64,000 nt of DNA from Anaerolineaceae bacterium (GCA_003569365.1 BGOS01000004.1:97029-161028); one strand, 5' to 3'; shown: positions 8,366 to 17,514, counted from the stretch's first letter. A program made the numbers and translations. The notes: generated by a model from the sequence alone, not told the origin.

Positions 8366-9913
8366 GTGCGCGAACAAATAATTCATCTCGACCAATTTGA
8401 CGATTACCATTCGGCGCGCGACAAACTGGGCTGGGCGCGCGTGGACCGGGTGCTCGTGGTTTGGCCCAAGACCGGCTGGGGCCAGGCGCCGCCTTTGCAG
8501 CGCCGGGTCGAACTCACGCTGGTTCACCGCCACACTTCACAACTTGGCGCGCACCTTGGTTTTGTAAACGCCCCGGACAGCGTTGCCGACCACGCGGCAG
8601 ACATGCGCATTCCCACGTTCAACTCAGTGGAGGACAGCCATCTCTTCAACTGGGGCTCGCGCCTCGCACCACGCGGCATGCGCGAGCCAGACGGGCGCAT
8701 CCCAACCGATATTGCTGCAGCGCGAAACTATCTGGGCATGCGGCCACCGGCGCCGCGCTGGCAAACTTTGTTGCGCCTTCCCGCAAGCATGCTGCTTGCT
8801 GCGGGCGCGCTTGCAGCAGTTGGCGCAATGCTGCTGGTGGCGCTGCCCACAGCCGAGCTGCGCCTGCAGCCGGCAACCCAGCAGCTCACTGCAAGCATAG
8901 AGCTTGAAGCAGTACCCGGGCTGGATGCTGCCAACGGGCGCACAATCCCGGCAACTACGCGCACCGTGGAGGTGAGCGCATCCTCTGACACATTGACGAC
9001 TGCAACTTTTACGAAAGCCGAAGAGTATGCCACTGGCAATGTGCTGCTAACAAACCGCACAGCACAAGCGGTGCGCGTGCCCGCCGGATCAGTTGCACGC
9101 ACCACCGATGGCTCGGCGATCAAGTTTGTGCTGCAGCAGGACGTGGCATTGCCTGCCCGCGCAGGGGCTAGTGCCCAGGGAACCATGCGCGCCGTGCGCC
9201 CCGGCCCGGCAGGCAACGTGGCTGCCAACCTGATAAACAGCATGGAGGGCTACCTCGCCGACCTGATCGTTGTGACCAATCAGGCAGCGCTGGCCGGTGG
9301 CGAAGTGAAACAGCTGCCCGCGGTTGCGTCTGCCGATCTAAGCCGGCTGCAGAAACTTGTGGAGGCGGAGTTGGTTGAAAACGGTTACGCGCAGCTTGCC
9401 GCCGCGCTGCCCGCCAGCCAATTTGCGCCGCAAAAGTCAGCGCGCATCACGCGCGTGTTTGAGGCCACATTCAGCAACGCAGCCGGCGAACCGGCGGAGA
9501 TGCTCTCGCTGCTGATGCGCGCTGCCGTGTCTGTAACCGTGGTGGACGAACAGCAGCTGCACGCGGTGGGCCTGCAGGAACTGGAGCAGCGGGTCGGTGC
9601 GGACCTTGTGCTGCTGCCCGATTCAGTCAGCTACTCGCGCAGCACTGAGGTGCTTGCGCTTTCGGAAGGCCGCGCAGCGTTTACCCTCACCGCCCGCGGC
9701 ACAGCCGGTCCGCAGATAGATGCACGCCTTGTGCAGCAAGCCGTGCGCTGGCAGCCGGTTGCACAGGCGCCGGAACTCATCTACAAACTTTTTCCAATCG
9801 TGCAGCGCCCGTCGCTGGCGGTGTGGCCGGCGTGGCTGAAGCGCACCCCATGGCTGGCGTGGCGCACGCGCGTTCTGATTGGCACCGAAACTGATGCGCG
9901 TGCTGGCGGTTGA
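8366..9913 (+). CDS. Baseplate J-like membrane protein of unknown function
   Basis: 515 residues from a GTG start. Residues 1-135 are a cytosolic region without a recognised fold. One membrane helix follows at about 137-160 (LLRLPASMLLAAGALAAVGA), then an extracytoplasmic region. The extracytoplasmic part contains the beta-rich segment usually annotated in Chloroflexota as baseplate J/gp47-like (TFTKAEEYATGNVLLTNRTA, RVPAGSVARTTDGSAIKF). There are no other phage genes nearby, so a phage origin is not implied. In this phylum such genes travel with ruvX and mltG, as here. ruvX begins within its last 20 bases. The function is unknown; a cell-envelope role is inferred from mltG next door. Confidence 0.7.
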   Translation: MREQIIHLDQFDDYHSARDKLGWARVDRVLVVWPKTGWGQAPPLQRRVELTLVHRHTSQLGAHLGFVNAPDSVADHAADMRIPTFNSVEDSHLFNWGSRLAPRGMREPDGRIPTDIAAARNYLGMRPPAPRWQTLLRLPASMLLAAGALAAVGAMLLVALPTAELRLQPATQQLTASIELEAVPGLDAANGRTIPATTRTVEVSASSDTLTTATFTKAEEYATGNVLLTNRTAQAVRVPAGSVARTTDGSAIKFVLQQDVALPARAGASAQGTMRAVRPGPAGNVAANLINSMEGYLADLIVVTNQAALAGGEVKQLPAVASADLSRLQKLVEAELVENGYAQLAAALPASQFAPQKSARITRVFEATFSNAAGEPAEMLSLLMRAAVSVTVVDEQQLHAVGLQELEQRVGADLVLLPDSVSYSRSTEVLALSEGRAAFTLTARGTAGPQIDARLVQQAVRWQPVAQAPELIYKLFPIVQRPSLAVWPAWLKRTPWLAWRTRVLIGTETDARAGG

Positions 9914-10316
9914 TCACGGGCAGGCGCGCATTGGCCTGGCCATAAGCGATGCCGGCGGCCGCGTAGCGCGCCCCCTGCAGGCGCTGGCGCATGTGGCCCG
10001 CGCAGCAGATGCCGCCCGCGTGGCGCTGCTGGCAGCGGAGCATGCTGCGGACTGCATTGTGATTGGCCTGCCAAAGGATGGCGAAGGCAATATCGGGCCG
10101 GCTGCGCGCCGCGTGCAGCGTTTTGGTGCAGCGCTCGGCGAGCACACCGCCATCCCGGTGACTTACTGGGACGAGAGCAACACCACCCGGCGCGCAGCCG
10201 AACTCACCGGGCACAAACGCAGCGCCCGCCCCGCACTGGACGCGGTCGCAGCGGCCATCATCCTGCAAGACTATTTGGATGCCCAACCTCACAACCCGCA
10301 CCCAATCGCGCCGTAG
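9894..10316 (+). CDS. ruvX: RuvX/YqgF, pre-16S rRNA processing nuclease
   Basis: 140 residues from the ATG at 9894; an upstream TTG at 9879 would add five residues, but MRVLAVDHGQARIGLA is the normal start of the family. It has the RNase H-like fold with VDHG acidic strand 1, IVIGLPKDGEG, YWDESNTT and LDAVAAAIILQDYL. The family finishes the 5' end of 16S rRNA and has been proposed as a Holliday-junction resolvase. The start overlaps the preceding gene by 20 bases and its end overlaps mltG by 38 bases, so the three genes are probably co-translated. Confidence 0.93.
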   Translation: MRVLAVDHGQARIGLAISDAGGRVARPLQALAHVARAADAARVALLAAEHAADCIVIGLPKDGEGNIGPAARRVQRFGAALGEHTAIPVTYWDESNTTRRAAELTGHKRSARPALDAVAAAIILQDYLDAQPHNPHPIAP

Positions 10317-11436
10317 GCGTGCCGGGCCGTGGGCAATGGTCTTTGCACTGCTGCTGTGCGCTGCTGCAGCATTCGTATACATGGCAACAGCCAGCTTCCT
10401 GGCATCCGCAACACAGCTGGGGGCGCCGGGCCCGCGCGTGCGCGCGGTGCAGGCGCTGTGGCTGCGCGCCGCGCTGGCACCCTCTTCTGACCAACTCTTC
10501 GTAGCGACAAGCCCCGACACGCAGCCGCTTTCACTGACGATTGAACAAAACGAGCTGCCCGCTGCGGTTGCACAGCGCATTGCTGCCCTCGGATTGGCGC
10601 CGGACGCGCAACAGCTGCTGCGCTACATGATCTACAAAGGCTACGACACGCAGATGCAAGCCGGGTATTTCAAGTTAAATCACAGCATGCCGCCAGCCGA
10701 AATTGCAGCGGCGCTGGTCAACGCCATGCCTAGCGAAGTTCGCGTGCGCATTTGGGCCGGCTGGCGCGCCGGCCAAGTGGTGGCATCGCTCGCGGCACAA
10801 CCGCACTTGCAAATCGATTCGAGCGCGCTTCTGGCCATGATTGAAGGCCGCGCGCCTCTGCCCGGAAATTATCTCTTCCGCAACATGGTGCCGCCAAACT
10901 CCAGCCTCGAGGGATATCTCTTTCCAGCGGATTATGTGTTCCCACCCGGCACCAGCACCAACGCAGTTCTCGATGCAATCCTGCGGCGCTTCGACGATGA
11001 GGTCATGGGCACGCTGCGCGCAGATGCCAGCGCCATAGGATTTGATCTGCCGCAACTTGTAACGCTGGCCTCCATAATTCAACGCGAAGCCATGCTCGAT
11101 GAAGAACGGCCCCTGATCGCACGCGTGTTTCTTAACCGCCTCGCGCAGGGGATGCCGCTGATGGCCGACCCAACCACGCAGTACGCGCTCTCCAGCCCCG
11201 CGGATTGGTGGCCCAAGCTCACGCTGGATCCGCGTTCCGTTGAACACCCCTACAACACTTATGTCATTACAGGCCTGCCGCCCGGCCCCATTGCAAACCC
11301 GGGCCTGCTTTCAATGCAAGCCGTGACCAATCCAGCCGCCAGCAACGCGTTGTACTTTCGCGCAGCGTGCGACAAGAGCGGCCGGCACAATTTTTCTGTG
11401 ACATATGAGGAACATCTTGCCAACGCCTGCCCGTAG
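10279..11436 (+). CDS. mltG: Endolytic murein transglycosylase MltG
   Basis: 385 residues. An N-terminal basic stretch and one membrane helix (about residues 19-40) are followed by the YceG/MltG fold. The catalytic glutamate lies in LASIIQREAMLDEE, followed by ARVFLNRLAQGMPLMADPTTQYAL and the late motif YNTYVITGLPPGPIANPG. The C-terminus LYFRAACDKSGRHNFSVTYEEH is typical. The enzyme cuts nascent peptidoglycan strands at the membrane and sets glycan length. The start overlaps ruvX by 38 bases in another frame; a start at 10336 would remove the basic N-terminus and is less likely. Confidence 0.95.
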   Translation: MPNLTTRTQSRRRRAGPWAMVFALLLCAAAAFVYMATASFLASATQLGAPGPRVRAVQALWLRAALAPSSDQLFVATSPDTQPLSLTIEQNELPAAVAQRIAALGLAPDAQQLLRYMIYKGYDTQMQAGYFKLNHSMPPAEIAAALVNAMPSEVRVRIWAGWRAGQVVASLAAQPHLQIDSSALLAMIEGRAPLPGNYLFRNMVPPNSSLEGYLFPADYVFPPGTSTNAVLDAILRRFDDEVMGTLRADASAIGFDLPQLVTLASIIQREAMLDEERPLIARVFLNRLAQGMPLMADPTTQYALSSPADWWPKLTLDPRSVEHPYNTYVITGLPPGPIANPGLLSMQAVTNPAASNALYFRAACDKSGRHNFSVTYEEHLANACP

Positions 11437-11980
11437 TCCGCTTCGGCATGCGCTGCGTTTTGGCGTCAGCTTGTGGGCGGCTGCCAGCATCGCAGGCTGC
11501 CTGCCCGGAACGCGGCCGGTAATTAAAGTCGCCCTGGTCGCGCCATTTGAAGGCGCCCACCGGCAGATTGCGTACGAAGCGATTGCAGCCGCGCGCATGG
11601 CAGTACGCGAGCTGAATACTACCGGCATCAACGGTGGCTGTGCAGTGGAGCTGCTCGCGCTGGACGATGGCGGCGATCCGTTAGAAGCGGTGAAGCAGGC
11701 AGAAAAGGTTTTATTGGATCCGCAGGTTGTGGCGGTCATCGGGCATTGGCTGCCTGTTACTACAGCCGCTGCCGCGCCGATCTATGCCCGCGGTGGGCTG
11801 CAGCTGCTTTCCACTGAACAGCCGGACACCACGCCGCCTGACGCCGGCTTTACGCAGCGCTTTGCTGAAGCCAATGGCGGCACAGCTCCGGGAAAGTTCG
11901 CCATGCGCGCATATGCTGCAATGCTGGCAGCAGCGCGCTGCACACACCCAATCCGCAGCGCCTACTCCACCACGCCGTAA
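11405..11980 (+). CDS. Compact lipoprotein of the branched-chain amino acid binding-protein (type 1 PBP) fold
   Basis: 191 residues, about half the usual 370-400 for LivK-type binding proteins. A signal peptide ends in a lipobox (ASIAGC, Cys at residue 32). The N-lobe is recognisable: KVALVAPFEG, AARMAVRELN, LDDGGDPLEAVKQAEKVL, VVAVIGHWLPVTTAAAAPIY. Then the sequence jumps directly to a C-terminal motif normally found over 150 residues later (FTQRFAEANGGTAPGKFAMRAYAAM). The second lobe is therefore missing, without visible frame loss. It begins 32 bases inside mltG and its end overlaps convergent deoA by 19 bases. No transporter genes are adjacent, so it may be a sensor or an envelope factor rather than a transport subunit. 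Confidence 0.65.
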   Translation: MRNILPTPARSPLRHALRFGVSLWAAASIAGCLPGTRPVIKVALVAPFEGAHRQIAYEAIAAARMAVRELNTTGINGGCAVELLALDDGGDPLEAVKQAEKVLLDPQVVAVIGHWLPVTTAAAAPIYARGGLQLLSTEQPDTTPPDAGFTQRFAEANGGTAPGKFAMRAYAAMLAAARCTHPIRSAYSTTP

Positions 11981-13271
11981 AACAACGGCAGCGCGGCCAC
12001 CCGCGCGCCAGCTACAACTGCCACGCCCTGCAGCGCATGCGCGCGCGCGGCTGCGAGTGATGCGCTGCTGCTGGCATGCACCGTGAACAGTGCGGACCCG
12101 GCCGCCAGCTCATCGCCAACTTTGCAATGCACCACCAGCCCCACGGCCGGGTCAATTGGATCGCCCTTCTTTGCGCGCCCCGCACCCAGCAGCACCGCTG
12201 CCTCGCCCACCGCGCGCGCATCCAGCCGTGCCAGCCAGCCAGCAGTTGGCGTGCGCACCACTTCCACAAGCGCAGCTTGCGGCAGGCGCGCCGGGTCATC
12301 CACCATTGCAGCGTCACCGCCCTGTGCCACCACCAGCTCGCGAAACTTTGCCAACGCAGACCCGTTGCGCAGCGCTTGCTCAGCCAGCGCCCGCCCGGCT
12401 GCCAGCTCCGGAACTTTCCCCGCCAGCACCAGCATGTGCGCTGCCAGCGTCAGGCAGTGCTCCACAAAATCAGGCGGCCCGGATCCGCGCAAGGTCATCA
12501 CTGCCTCCTGCGCTTCCAATGCGTTGCCCACCGCAAAGCCCAGCGGTTGGTTCATGTCCGCCAGCAGCGCCACCGTGCGCCGGCCAACTTCGCGCCCAAT
12601 TGCCACCATCTGCTGCGCCAAATTGCGCGCGTCTTCAAGCGTGCTCATGAACGCTCCGCTGCCCACTTTTACATCAAGCACAATTGCCTGCGCTCCGGCT
12701 GCAATTTTCTTGCTCATCACCGAGCTCGCAATCAGTGGCATCACCGGCACCGTGCCCGTCACATCGCGCAGCGCGTAGAGCTTCCCGTCGGCAGGCGCCA
12801 GCTGCGCGGATTGCCCGGCCAGCACAATGCCAATGCGCGCCAGCTGCTGCTTGAACTCCGCAATTTCCAACTGCGTGCGGTAGCCCGCAAAAGATTCCAT
12901 CTTGTCCAGCGTACCGCCGGAGTAACCCAGCCCGCGCCCGGACATTTTTCCCACGGGCACGCCACAAGCGCTCACAATGGGCTCAACCACCAGTGTGGTC
13001 TTGTCGCCAACACCGCCGGTGGAATGCTTGTCCACCACAATCCCGGGCACCACGTCACTCAAGTCCAACTGCTCGCCGCTGCCGGCCATCGCCAAGTAAG
13101 ATCGCGCGTCTCGCGCGCTGTCATGCCGCGAAAGAACAACGCCATAGCCAGCGCACTTGCCTGGTAGTCTGCAACCGCACCGTCCGTAAAGTTGCGCACA
13201 AACCATTCGATCTCGGCGGTATCCAGCTCGCCCCCATCCCGCTTCTTGGTGATTAGATCAACAACTCGCAT
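11962..13271 (-). CDS. deoA: Pyrimidine-nucleoside/thymidine phosphorylase, interrupted by a one-base frameshift
   Basis: Start ATG at 13271 after a GAGGAAAT Shine-Dalgarno. The first 57 residues are typical (MRVVDLITKKRDGGEL, YTDG-like FTDGAVADYQ, MALFFRGMTARETRDLT). The frame then fails and the remaining 380 residues continue in another frame as LAMAGSGEQLDLSD, VDKHSTGGVGDKTTL, GRGLGYSGGTLDKMES and KVGSGAFM. One base is missing at plus-strand AA 13094-13095 (AAA would restore ACT TTG GCG, T-L-A). Restored length is about 436 residues, normal for DeoA/Pdp. The enzyme splits pyrimidine nucleosides with phosphate in salvage. It is either a sequence error or a recent inactivating mutation; everything else is intact. 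Confidence 0.9.
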
Positions 13272-13331
13272 TGCATTTCCTCAGCGCTGTCGATTTTCCC
13301 ACACTAATTCCGCACTGTTTCAACGGCACGG

Positions 13332-13337
13332 TATAAT
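13332..13337 (+). promoter_or_regulatory. -10 hexamer TATAAT for the fabG-tatC gene cluster
   Basis: A perfect TATAAT lies 20 bases before the fabG start, in the 86-bp region divergent from deoA. A matching -35 is not clear. Confidence 0.45.
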
Positions 13338-13357
13338 GACCTGCACAGGCGCCAAAA

Positions 13358-14104
13358 ATGAGTCTCTCTGGCAAAGCTGCGGTTGTTACGGGCGCATCAC
13401 GCGGCATTGGCCGGGCGATTGCCGAAGCTCTGGGCGCTGCCGGCGCGAGCGTGCTGGTAAATTACTCACAGGATGCAGCGGGCGCAGCCGCCACCGTGGC
13501 TGCAATCGCCGCTGCCGGTGGCAACGCAAAAGCGCTGCAAGGCGATGCAGCCGACCCGGCTGCCGCGGCAGCATTGGTGGGCGACTGTATTGAAGCTTAC
13601 GGACAAATTGACATTCTGGTAAACAACGCCGGCATCACACGCGATCAGGTAATCATGCTTATGCCGGAGGAGGACTGGGACATTGTTGTGCGCACAAACT
13701 TGCGAAGTGCCTATTGCTGTTCCAAGCCGGCCGTGCGGGCCATGTTGCGCCGGCGCTCCGGCCGCATCATCAATATTGCATCCGTGTCCGGCGTAGCGGG
13801 CAATGGCGGACAGACAAACTACTCCGCTTCCAAAGCCGGCATGATTGGCTTCACCAAGGCACTCGCGCGCGAAGTTGCGCCGCGCAGCATCACTGTAAAC
13901 GCCGTGGCCCCCGGCTTTATTCCCACCGCGCTCACCAGCGACCTCACACCCGAGCAGCACGCGGCCACGCTTGCCGCGATTCCGCTGGGACGCTGGGGCA
14001 CGCCCGCAGAAGTGGCTGCCGCGGTACTATTCCTGTGTTCTGAGGGCGCCGCTTACATTACCGGCCAGGTTCTTAATGTGGATGGAGGAATGGTGATGGC
14101 ATGA
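13358..14104 (+). CDS. fabG: 3-oxoacyl-ACP reductase FabG-like SDR
   Basis: 248 residues, a classical short-chain dehydrogenase. NADP(H) site TGASRGIG (residues 11-18), NNAG motif, catalytic Ser in NIASVSG, and YSASK for Tyr/Lys. The C-terminus ITGQVLNVDGGMVM is typical of FabG, which reduces 3-oxoacyl-ACP in fatty acid synthesis. No other fab genes are near, so a different ketone substrate cannot be excluded. It ends in an ATGA overlap with the Gls24 gene, so the two are translationally coupled. Confidence 0.85.
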   Translation: MSLSGKAAVVTGASRGIGRAIAEALGAAGASVLVNYSQDAAGAAATVAAIAAAGGNAKALQGDAADPAAAAALVGDCIEAYGQIDILVNNAGITRDQVIMLMPEEDWDIVVRTNLRSAYCCSKPAVRAMLRRRSGRIINIASVSGVAGNGGQTNYSASKAGMIGFTKALAREVAPRSITVNAVAPGFIPTALTSDLTPEQHAATLAAIPLGRWGTPAEVAAAVLFLCSEGAAYITGQVLNVDGGMVMA

Positions 14105-14457
14105 AACAATTTACCGCCGAGGCAAACCTAAACCGCACAGACCGCGTGATCGTGGCGTCGGAAGTGCTTGTTACAGTTGTGCGGCAGGCTGCGCTGGAAG
14201 TGGAAGGCGTGATTGGCATGGCGCCCGTGGCGGGCGGCGTGAACCGCCTGCTGCGGCGCGGCAAAGCAGATGGCGTGATTATCGAAGTGAGCGAACATAC
14301 CGCCAAAGTGGCGGTGCACTTGCGCGTCGCAGCCGGATGCGATATGCATGGCGTGAGCCGCAGCGTACAAACCGAAGTGGCGCGCTCAATGCAAAACATT
14401 GTCGGGCTCGATGTTGCAGCGGTTGACGTGTTTGTCGACGATGTGGCATTCCACTAA
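14101..14457 (+). CDS. Asp23/Gls24 family envelope stress protein
   Basis: 118 residues. The Asp23/Gls24 (DUF322) pattern is visible: VIVASEVLVTVVRQAALEVEGV, then GVNRLLRRGKADGV, VAVHLRVAAGCDM and VQTEVARSMQNIVGLDVAAVDVFVDDV. Family members in Gram-positives associate with the membrane or respond to envelope stress. The gene sits directly before nusB, a common Firmicutes and Chloroflexota arrangement. It has no signal peptide or membrane helix. Confidence 0.85.
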   Translation: MKQFTAEANLNRTDRVIVASEVLVTVVRQAALEVEGVIGMAPVAGGVNRLLRRGKADGVIIEVSEHTAKVAVHLRVAAGCDMHGVSRSVQTEVARSMQNIVGLDVAAVDVFVDDVAFH

Positions 14458-14505
14458 CATGCCGGGCGGCTGCTTGCGGCGGCCGGCAGCCCACTCGCTA
14501 CCAAC

Positions 14506-14952
14506 ATGGTAAAAGCACGGCGCAAAGCGCGCGCAATTGCACTGCAAGTGCTCTATGAGCTGGACTGCACGCGCCACGAGCTGGAGGATACCCTCGCCCA
14601 CCACAGCGAAGAACTGGCGCTCGATGCAGGCGTGCAGGAGTTTGCGCGCACGCTGGTGATGGGGGTATGGCCGGCGCGCACCCGCCTCGACCGCGCCATC
14701 CACAAGCAAGCGCCGCAATGGCCACTGCGCGAGATGGCTTCCATCGACCTAAACATTCTGCGCATTGCCCTGTGGGAGGTTGGCGTGCAGCAAACCACAC
14801 CGGTGAAGGTGATCATCAACGAAGCCGTGGAACTTGCAAAGAAGTACGGCAGTGACTCCACTGCAAAATTTGTGAATGGCGTGCTTGGCTCAATCGCCGA
14901 CAACCTGACCGCACTGCGCGCTGAGCTGGCAGTTCTCGCACCAGCTGCCTGA
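14506..14952 (+). CDS. nusB: Transcription antitermination factor NusB
   Basis: 148 residues, all-helical NusB fold: [16 protein letters not shown] at the N-terminus, [31 protein letters not shown] in the middle (shown here in pieces: [10 protein letters not shown] and [18 protein letters not shown]), and [19 protein letters not shown] with [10 protein letters not shown] at the end. It binds boxA RNA with NusE/S10 in rRNA antitermination. The gap to the preceding gene is 48 bp. Confidence 0.95.
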   Translation: MVKARRKARAIALQVLYELDCTRHELEDTLAHHSEELALDAGVQEFARTLVMGVWPARTRLDRAIHKQAPQWPLREMASIDLNILRIALWEVGVQQTTPVKVIINEAVELAKKYGSDSTAKFVNGVLGSIADNLTALRAELAVLAPAA

Positions 14953-14974
14953 GCGCTGCCGAGCGCCAAAACAC

Positions 14975-15595
14975 ATGGACATTTTTGGCATTGGTGGCTG
15001 GGAACTACTTCTAATTGCAATCATCGCAATGGTGGTGCTCGGCCCGGAGCGCATGCTCAAGCACTCATTTGAAGCCGGGCGCTGGCTGCGCAAACTTTCT
15101 GCTTACTCGCGGGATGCACTGGCAATGCTCGAGGCCCAGGCCCGAGAAATTGACGATGGCTCGCTGGTCGATGCCACGAAGAGTTTGTCCGACTTGAAAG
15201 CGCTGGGCACAGAGCTGCAAACGATGGGCACCAAGCTAATTTCCGGCACTGTTTCAGACATAAAATCGCTTAGTGATGATCTGAAGCCAATCCTTGCGCT
15301 CACCGACTCCGCTGTCAAATCGGTGGCAGACCCGGATGTCACAAATGCTGCGGTTGAACCGCAAGCACTGCCGGACACAAATGCAATTGCCTCGAGGCCG
15401 GCAACAGAACTTAACGGCGCCGCCCCCATTGAAGGCGTAATACCCGCAATAGCAGCTGCAATCACCAGCCCGTGGTCTGCGCGCATAATCTGCCCACCCA
15501 CCTGCTGCGGCCCTGAGTGCCTTGTAATCAGCCGCAGCGCACTGCCTCCGCTATCCGCATTAATTTACCGCTCCGCCCGGCCGCATCTGCAATAA
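14975..15595 (+). CDS. tatA: Sec-independent translocase subunit TatA/TatB
   Basis: 206 residues. One N-terminal membrane helix with the TatB-like glutamate (GIGGWELLLIAIIAMVVLGP), then an amphipathic helix (RMLKHSFEAGRWLRKLSAYS) and a long acidic tail. The length and amphipathic region fit TatB slightly better than TatA. No second TatA-like gene is visible here, so it may serve both roles or a TatA lies elsewhere. tatC starts 8 bases downstream. A predicted Tat substrate, the L,D-transpeptidase, is encoded at 58172-59224. Confidence 0.85.
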   Translation: MDIFGIGGWELLLIAIIAMVVLGPERMLKHSFEAGRWLRKLSAYSRDALAMLEAQAREIDDGSLVDATKSLSDLKALGTELQTMGTKLISGTVSDIKSLSDDLKPILALTDSAVKSVADPDVTNAAVEPQALPDTNAIASRPATELNGAAPIEGVIPAIAAAITSPWSARIICPPTCCGPECLVISRSALPPLSALIYRSARPHLQ

Positions 15596-15602
15596 CCGCG
15601 CG

Positions 15603-16367
15603 ATGAAGTTTTTGGCCAAGCGCACACCCCGCCAACCCCGGACGGGTGAGATGACGTTGCTCGAGCACCTCGGTGAACTGCGCAACCGCATCGTTTCGAT
15701 TGCGCTGGCGCTGGCAGCCGGGTTTGCAGTGGGGCTGTACTTCGCAGAAGTTGTGCTGAAGTACCTGTCGGATCCATATCGCGGAAAGCTAATTGTGCTT
15801 GGCCCCACTGAGGGAATCACAATGTATTTTCGGGTGGCGCTCACAGTTGGCGCAGCCGTGGCATCACCGCTTGTTGTCTACCAAATTCTTGCATTCGTTA
15901 ACCCGGGGCTGGAGCAGCGCGAGCGGCGCTGGATGTGGTTTGTGATCCCAGCAGCGTCGGCATTGTTTCTTCTGGGCGCAGCCTTTGCCTGGTTTGCGAT
16001 GATTCCATCCGCAATCGAATTCCTTGAAAATTTTATGCCCGATGTCTTTCAATCCCAATGGTCATCGCGCGAGTACGTGCCTTTCATTCTTTCGCTCGTT
16101 TTGTGGATTGGCATCTCCTTTGAAATGCCCTTGATCCTGATGTTTCTGGCATGGGTGGGCCTGGTTACGCCCGGCGTCCTGCTGCGCGGCTGGCGCATCG
16201 CCGTTGTAATAATTGCGGTCATTGCAGCAGTAATCACACCCACAGTTGATCCGTTCAACATGGGAATGGTGATGGCGCCACTGCTGATCTTGTACCTGCT
16301 CAGCATCTTGCTGTCGATCTTCCCGTATCAGGCCCGGCGCCGGCGCGCAGCGCAATCCAGCGCCTAG
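15603..16367 (+). CDS. tatC: Sec-independent protein translocase TatC
   Basis: 254 residues with six predicted membrane helices. Family signatures: TLLEHLGELRNRI at the cytoplasmic N-terminus with the conserved E, GPTEGITMYFRVAL in the first periplasmic loop, FVNPGLEQRERRW in the cytoplasmic loop, and VITPTVDPFNMGMVMAPLLILY near the end. TatC recognises twin-arginine signal peptides in the membrane. Confidence 0.96.
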   Translation: MKFLAKRTPRQPRTGEMTLLEHLGELRNRIVSIALALAAGFAVGLYFAEVVLKYLSDPYRGKLIVLGPTEGITMYFRVALTVGAAVASPLVVYQILAFVNPGLEQRERRWMWFVIPAASALFLLGAAFAWFAMIPSAIEFLENFMPDVFQSQWSSREYVPFILSLVLWIGISFEMPLILMFLAWVGLVTPGVLLRGWRIAVVIIAVIAAVITPTVDPFNMGMVMAPLLILYLLSILLSIFPYQARRRRAAQSSA

Positions 16368-16371
16368 ATCA

Positions 16372-17514
16372 ATGGTTGAGCTAAACCCGCGGCGCCAGCG
16401 CCTGGCCAAAGAGTACGCGCGCACCCAGCGCCGCCTCGGGCTGGCAGAAACGCTGCTGAGTGCGGCCTACATTGGCGTTTGGCTGGCAACCGGCTTGGCG
16501 GTCGCTCTGGGAAGTTACTTGGCTGGCCTGCAAAACTGGCTGCGAATTGCCGCGCTTGGCGCTGCGATTGGTGCGCCGCTTTACGTGGTGACACTGCCGC
16601 TAGCCTTCTATCGCGGCTACAAGCTGCCGCACAAATACGAGCAGGGCAATCAAACGGTGCGCGATTGGTGGATGGATCAGCTCAAAGCGCTGCTGATTTC
16701 CGTGCTGCTGGGTGGCTTTGTACTCGAGCTGCTGTACTGGCTGCTGGCGTGGCAGCCGCTAACGTGGTGGCTTTGGCTCGGAGCAGCCTTGCTCCTGTTC
16801 AATGTGCTGCTCACCAACCTTGCACCACTGGTGATCGTCCCAATTTTTTTTAAGATGCAGCCGCTGGGTGCGGAGTTTGGTCATTTGCAGCAGCGCTTGC
16901 TCGCGCTGGCCGCACACGCCAAAGCCCGCGTGCGCGGCGTTTACACTCTCAACCTCAGCAGCCGCACCAAAGGTGCAAACGCTGCGCTCATGGGCCTGGG
17001 CAATACGCGCCGCATTGTATTGGGGGATACGCTGCTGCAAGAGTTCACCGCCGACGAAATCGAGACCGTAATGGCGCATGAACTCGGACACCATGTCAAC
17101 CGCGATATTCCATCTGGCATCGTTATGAGCAGCGTGCTCATGCTCGGCGGCCTCTATCTTGCGCACCTGGCGCTGCAAGCTGGCACGCAGCGCCTCGGCT
17201 ATCTTGATCCGGCTGACCCCATTACACTTCCGCTGCTTGCAGCGGTACTGGGCATATACCAGCTGCTCACAGGGCCATTGGAAAACGCATACTCGCGCTG
17301 GCGCGAACGGCGCGCAGATGTTTACGCTCTGCAGGCCACAGCCAACGGCCCCGCGTATGCCAGCGCACTTACGCGCCTCGCAAACCAAAATCTTTCCGAA
17401 GTTGACCCGCCGCTGTTGGTTGAAGCGCTGCTGTACAGTCATCCAGCTCTCAAAAGCCGCATTGCACTTGCCTTGGCCTTTGCCAGTGCTCCCACTCTGA
17501 CGCCCGCTGCGTGA
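16372..17514 (+). CDS. M48-family membrane zinc metalloprotease (Ste24/HtpX-like)
   Basis: 380 residues with several membrane helices before and after the catalytic site. The zinc site is MAHELGHHVNRD (HExxH as HELGH) and the third ligand region is SRWRERRADVYALQAT. The N-terminal membrane region with YRGYKLPHKYEQGNQTV and the length fit the Ste24/CAAX-protease branch better than short HtpX. Role in membrane protein quality control is inferred. It begins 4 bases after tatC and ends in a GTGA overlap with the next gene. Confidence 0.88.
   Translation: MVELNPRRQRLAKEYARTQRRLGLAETLLSAAYIGVWLATGLAVALGSYLAGLQNWLRIAALGAAIGAPLYVVTLPLAFYRGYKLPHKYEQGNQTVRDWWMDQLKALLISVLLGGFVLELLYWLLAWQPLTWWLWLGAALLLFNVLLTNLAPLVIVPIFFKMQPLGAEFGHLQQRLLALAAHAKARVRGVYTLNLSSRTKGANAALMGLGNTRRIVLGDTLLQEFTADEIETVMAHELGHHVNRDIPSGIVMSSVLMLGGLYLAHLALQAGTQRLGYLDPADPITLPLLAAVLGIYQLLTGPLENAYSRWRERRADVYALQATANGPAYASALTRLANQNLSEVDPPLLVEALLYSHPALKSRIALALAFASAPTLTPAA

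Noticed and set aside
8366-9913. Prophage remnant because of a baseplate-J-like domain
   Set aside because: No other phage genes, integrase or att-like repeats; the gene is embedded with ruvX and mltG as in related bacteria.
12076-13167. Plus-strand open frames opposite deoA
   Set aside because: Low-complexity His/Arg/Gln-rich translation antisense to a conserved enzyme; a shadow frame.
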